A stretch of 55,000 nucleotides of DNA from Mesostigma viride (taxonomy: Eukaryota; Streptophyta; Mesostigmatophyceae; Mesostigmatales; Mesostigmataceae): contig RPFO01000080.1 of assembly GCA_009746045.1 (NCBI GenBank), positions 3,330,251-3,385,250 of the forward strand, written 5' to 3'. The notes beneath the pieces were generated by a model. That model was not told where the DNA came from. It searched no databases and saw only the letters and a list, made by a program, of their open reading frames with translations. The first letter of the stretch is position 1. Every line of letters begins with the position of its first letter. The position numbers and the translations under genes were made by a program. Positions 52,225 to 55,000 of this stretch are shown here, piece by piece.

Positions 52225-53757
52225 CTGCCGTGTGCCACCCTTTTATGTTTGTTTGCCCCCCATCCTCGTGTGTTTGTTTGCCCCCCACCCTTTTATGTTT
52301 GTTTGCCCCCCATCCTTTTGTGTTTGTTTGCGCCCCACCCTTTTGTGTTTGTTTGCCCCCCACCCTTTCGTGTTTGTTTGCCCCCCATCCTTTTGTGTTT
52401 GTTATCCTCCCACCCTTTTGTGTTTGTTTGCCCCCCACCCTTTTATGTTTGTTTGCCCCCCATCCTTTTGTGTTTGTTTGCGCCCCACCCTTTTGTGTTT
52501 GTTTGCCCCCCACCCTTTCGTGTTTGTTTGCCCCCCACCCTTTTGTGTGTGTTTGTCCCCCACCCTTTTGTGTTTGTTTGTCCCCCACCCTTTTGTGTTT
52601 GTTTGCCCCCACCCTTTTATGTTTGTTTGTCCCCCATCCTGTTGTGTTTGTTTGTCCCCCACCCTTTTGTGTTTGTTTGTCCCCCACCCTTTTGTGTTTG
52701 TTTGTCCCCCACCCTTTTGTGTTTGTTTGTCCCCCACCCTTTTGTGTTTGTTTGTCCCCCACCCTTTTGTGTTTGTTTGTCCCCCACCCTTTTGTGTTTG
52801 TTTGCCCCCACCCTTTTGTGTTTGTTTGTCCCCCACCCTTTTGTGTTTGTTTGTCCCCCACCCTTTTGTGTTTGTTTGTCCCCCACCCTTTTGTGTTTGT
52901 TTGTCCCCCACCCTTTTGTGTTTGTTTGTCCCCCACCCTTTTGTGTTTGTTTGTCCCCCACCCTTTTGTGTTTGTTTGCCCCCCACCCTTTTGTGTTTGT
53001 TTGTCCCCCACCCTTTTGTGTTTGTTTGTCCCCCACCCTTTTGTGTTTGTTTGTCCCCCACCCTTTTGTGTTTGTTTGTCCCCCACCCTTTTGTGTTTGT
53101 TTGTCCCCCACCCTTTTGTGTTTGTTTGTCCCCCACCCTTTTGTGTTTGTTTGCCCCCACCCTTTTGTGTTTGTTTGTCCCCCACCCTTTTGTGTTGTTT
53201 GCCCCCCACCCTTTTGTGTTTGTTTGTCCCCCATCCTTTTGTGTTTGTTTGTCCCCCACCCTTTTGTGTTTGTTTGTCCCCCATCCTTTTGTGTTTGTTT
53301 GTCCCCCACCCTTTTGTGTTTGTTTGCCCCCACCCTTTTGTGTTTGTTTGTCCCCCACCCTTTTGTGTTTGTTTGTCCCCCACCCTTTTGTGTTTGTTTG
53401 TCCCCCACCCTTTTGTGTTTGTTTGTCCCCCACCCTTTTGTGTTTGTTTGTCCCCCACCCTTTTGTGTTTGTTTGTCCCCCACCCTTTTGTGTTTGTTTG
53501 TCCCCCACCCTTTTGTGTTTGTTTGTCCCCCACCCTTTTGTGTTTGTTTGTCCCCCATCCTTTTGTGTTTGTTTGTCCCCCATCCTTTTGTGTTTGTTTG
53601 TCCCCCACCCTTTTGTGTTTGTTTGTCCCCCACCCTTTTGTGTTTGTTTGTCCCCCACCCTTTTGTGTTTGTTTGTCCCCCACCCTTTTGTGTTTGTTTG
53701 TCCCCCACCCTTTTGTGTTTGTTTGTCCCCCACCCTTTTGTGTTTGTTTGCCCCCCG
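52225..53757. repeat. 25-bp minisatellite in dTMP kinase intron 2
   Basis: About 61 units of a 25-bp word (CACCCTTTTGTGTTTGTTTG plus TCCCC), with GCCCC in place of TCCCC in the leftmost dozen and occasional 24-bp units that have lost a C. Because 25 is not a multiple of three, long open frames run in all three frames on both strands; these are artefacts. One strand is pyrimidine/T-G rich and the other A-C/G rich. Confidence 0.97.
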
Positions 53758-54058
53758 GTGGAGGGATATGGTCTAGTGCTGATGGGTGGCGGCTGGATCG
53801 CATTGCTGGGTGTCACCCTCGTTTGGCGTCATCCACCTCTGGAGTCATCCAAGTTACATGCTGAGCTGGGCCAGGTGCAGCTCCCATGGAGGCGCCGCAA
53901 ATTCTGTGTGTGCTGCCAGCTGGCAGGCCATTTGCCATTCGCCATCACCACCACAATCGGCACCGCTCTGCCCTGTGTGTCTGCCGTGGCATGTGCCCAT
54001 AACATGCCGCGCTTCTGGCCGCTGCTGCCGCCATCGTCCGGCACCATGGTCCCTGCAG

Positions 54059-54118
54059 GCGCCAGACAAGGGGCTGCCCGCGCCAGACGCTGTGCTGTTC
54101 CTTCAGATCCCAGTGGAG
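54059..54118 (+). CDS. dTMP kinase, exon 3
   Basis: A 20-codon exon: acceptor CCCTGCAG, donor GTGGAG/GTGAGC, both phase 0. It encodes APDKGLPAPDAVLFLQIPVE, the 'P..GLP.PD.v.fL' segment that follows the DRY motif in dTMP kinases. Joining to exon 2 (DLEWCK) leaves no gap relative to the family. Confidence 0.88.
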
Positions 54119-54670
54119 GTGAGCGCCCACATGCCCCAGGTGGCAGATGCCAGGACCTCCCTTGCTGCCGTGTGTCATCAATCATCAGAGCACATGTGCA
54201 CGTCATCTGCCCCTTTGCAGATGCAGGGTGGTGTGTGGTGCGCACACCATGCCAGGTGTCAGGGAGGTGGAGGCGGGGGGGGGCGCTGCCTGGTTAGCAG
54301 CTTGAAGCACTTGGAGGCCAGTTTGCGTATAAAAGTTTACTCAGAAAGTTAATGCTTATATACTGGCATGTATGTGTATGTATTGAGGCGATAAGTAGCT
54401 GCCATTTCGACAAGAGTGAGCTAATGAGCTTTGGTGTGGCCACGAGGTATTTGGCATGAGAACAAGAGACGTCACGTGTCCCTGACTTGAGTCTTCATTC
54501 GGTGCTTCTTGCCTAGTCACAGGGTTTTGTGGCCATGCTTCTCTTTTCCTGGTTGTTGATGTTGTTGTTGTGTGTGGGGGGGGGGGGCGGGCGGCGGCGG
54601 CGGCGGTAATGGTCATCCGCCGCCGGTGTTGTCGGTGTTGTCAATGGCCAACGTTTCGATGGGGCACCAG

Positions 54671-54775
54671 GTGGCGGCGTCTCGAGGCGGTTACGGCGAG
54701 GAGCGCTACGAGAAAGTGGAGTTTCAGAAGCTGGTGACGTCACAGTTTGCCAGGCTTCGGTCGTCCACGTGGAAG
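54671..54775 (+). CDS. dTMP kinase, exon 4 (last visible)
   Basis: A 35-codon exon: acceptor GGGGCACCAG, donor TGGAAG/GTACGA, phase 0. It encodes VAASRGGYGEERYEKVEFQK then LVTSQFARLRSSTWK, with the ERYE..EFQ signature of the LID and helix region near the C-terminus. About 20 further residues are expected, so the final exon lies to the right of the window or was not recognisable in the last 220 bases. Confidence 0.87.
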
Positions 54776-55000
54776 GTACGACCCCTTGCGGGATGGCAGC
54801 GTCAAATAACAAGGACAGCTGAGAAGGGCAAGCACAGTGTGAGGGAAGCACGGGCGTCCGAGTAGTCTGCCACAGCTTGGGGCCATGATGGGAGGTCCCC
54901 GTGTCACGGTTTTAGTGCTGCTGCCCTTCAGCGATGCTCTGTTGGTGTCAAGGTGCTGTCATACTGGCCTTTTGGTTAGGACCCCTGGGTTGAATTGCCC
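54776..55000. other. Start of dTMP kinase intron 4
   Basis: No exon with the expected C-terminal sequence was recognised. The last 25 bases (CCTGGGTTGAATTGCCC) faintly recall a tRNA T-arm but are cut by the window edge. Confidence 0.4.

Noticed and set aside
52094-54297. Very long overlapping ORFs (up to 737 codons) on both strands
   Set aside because: They are produced by the 25-bp minisatellite; because 25 is not divisible by three the same peptide recurs in every frame, and the true dTMP kinase exons lie on either side.

Overview
The window looks like nuclear DNA of a green-lineage eukaryote, most likely a GC-rich alga (a streptophyte alga is one possibility). The evidence is spliced genes with GT/AG introns, an ACC-synthase-like gene, plant-style LINE and CACTA transposons, very abundant microsatellites and minisatellites, and no prokaryotic operons or ribosome binding sites. 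Species cannot be fixed from the sequence alone.

Host genes are sparse. Three regions look like genuine protein genes: (i) a long uninterrupted ORF for a PLP-dependent ACC-synthase-like aminotransferase at 24564-27191 (+); (ii) a large unrecognised gene on the minus strand with three predicted exons (45419-44793, 42838-38717, 37684-35606) joined by phase-0 introns; and (iii) a dTMP kinase gene on the plus strand, exons 50407-50816, 51943-52054, 54059-54118 and 54671-54775, whose last exon lies beyond the right edge. Less certain are an interrupted minus-strand gene at 6144-7927 and a small coiled-coil ORF at 22027-22380.

The rest is mobile and repetitive DNA. From left to right: a duplicated unknown repeat with a (GGAT)n tail (1-2421); a decayed LINE fragment (2540-3175); an ORF1-only retroelement flanked by a 14-bp target-site duplication (3347-4421); 173-bp tandem repeats (4804-5530); an almost perfect 296-bp-arm palindrome (8753-9367); G-rich hexanucleotide arrays (9991-12297); a SINE-like repeat (13318-13870); a 4.4-kb CACTA-type transposon (13984-18406); two further full-length copies of an ORF1-only retroelement (18411-20093 and 27566-29205); a nest of short retroelement ends, some as inverted copies (29558-32440); a LINE reverse-transcriptase remnant (32943-34286); a TA-flanked MITE (34320-34774); an RLE-type retrotransposon C-terminus (46509-47669); and a zf-RVT-type LINE C-terminus (48240-49662). 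Clusters of a palindromic approx. 41-bp minisatellite surround the last two.

Two themes stand out. First, a family of retroelements carries only an ORF1-type protein, has no reverse transcriptase, and ends in an (AATT)n tail; short SINE-like copies share the same 3' end, so all are probably moved in trans by a LINE not present here. Second, the biggest tandem arrays (7-bp, 6-bp and 25-bp units) lie inside introns of the two spliced host genes. All gene and domain assignments come from reading the translations; no database search or alignment program was run.
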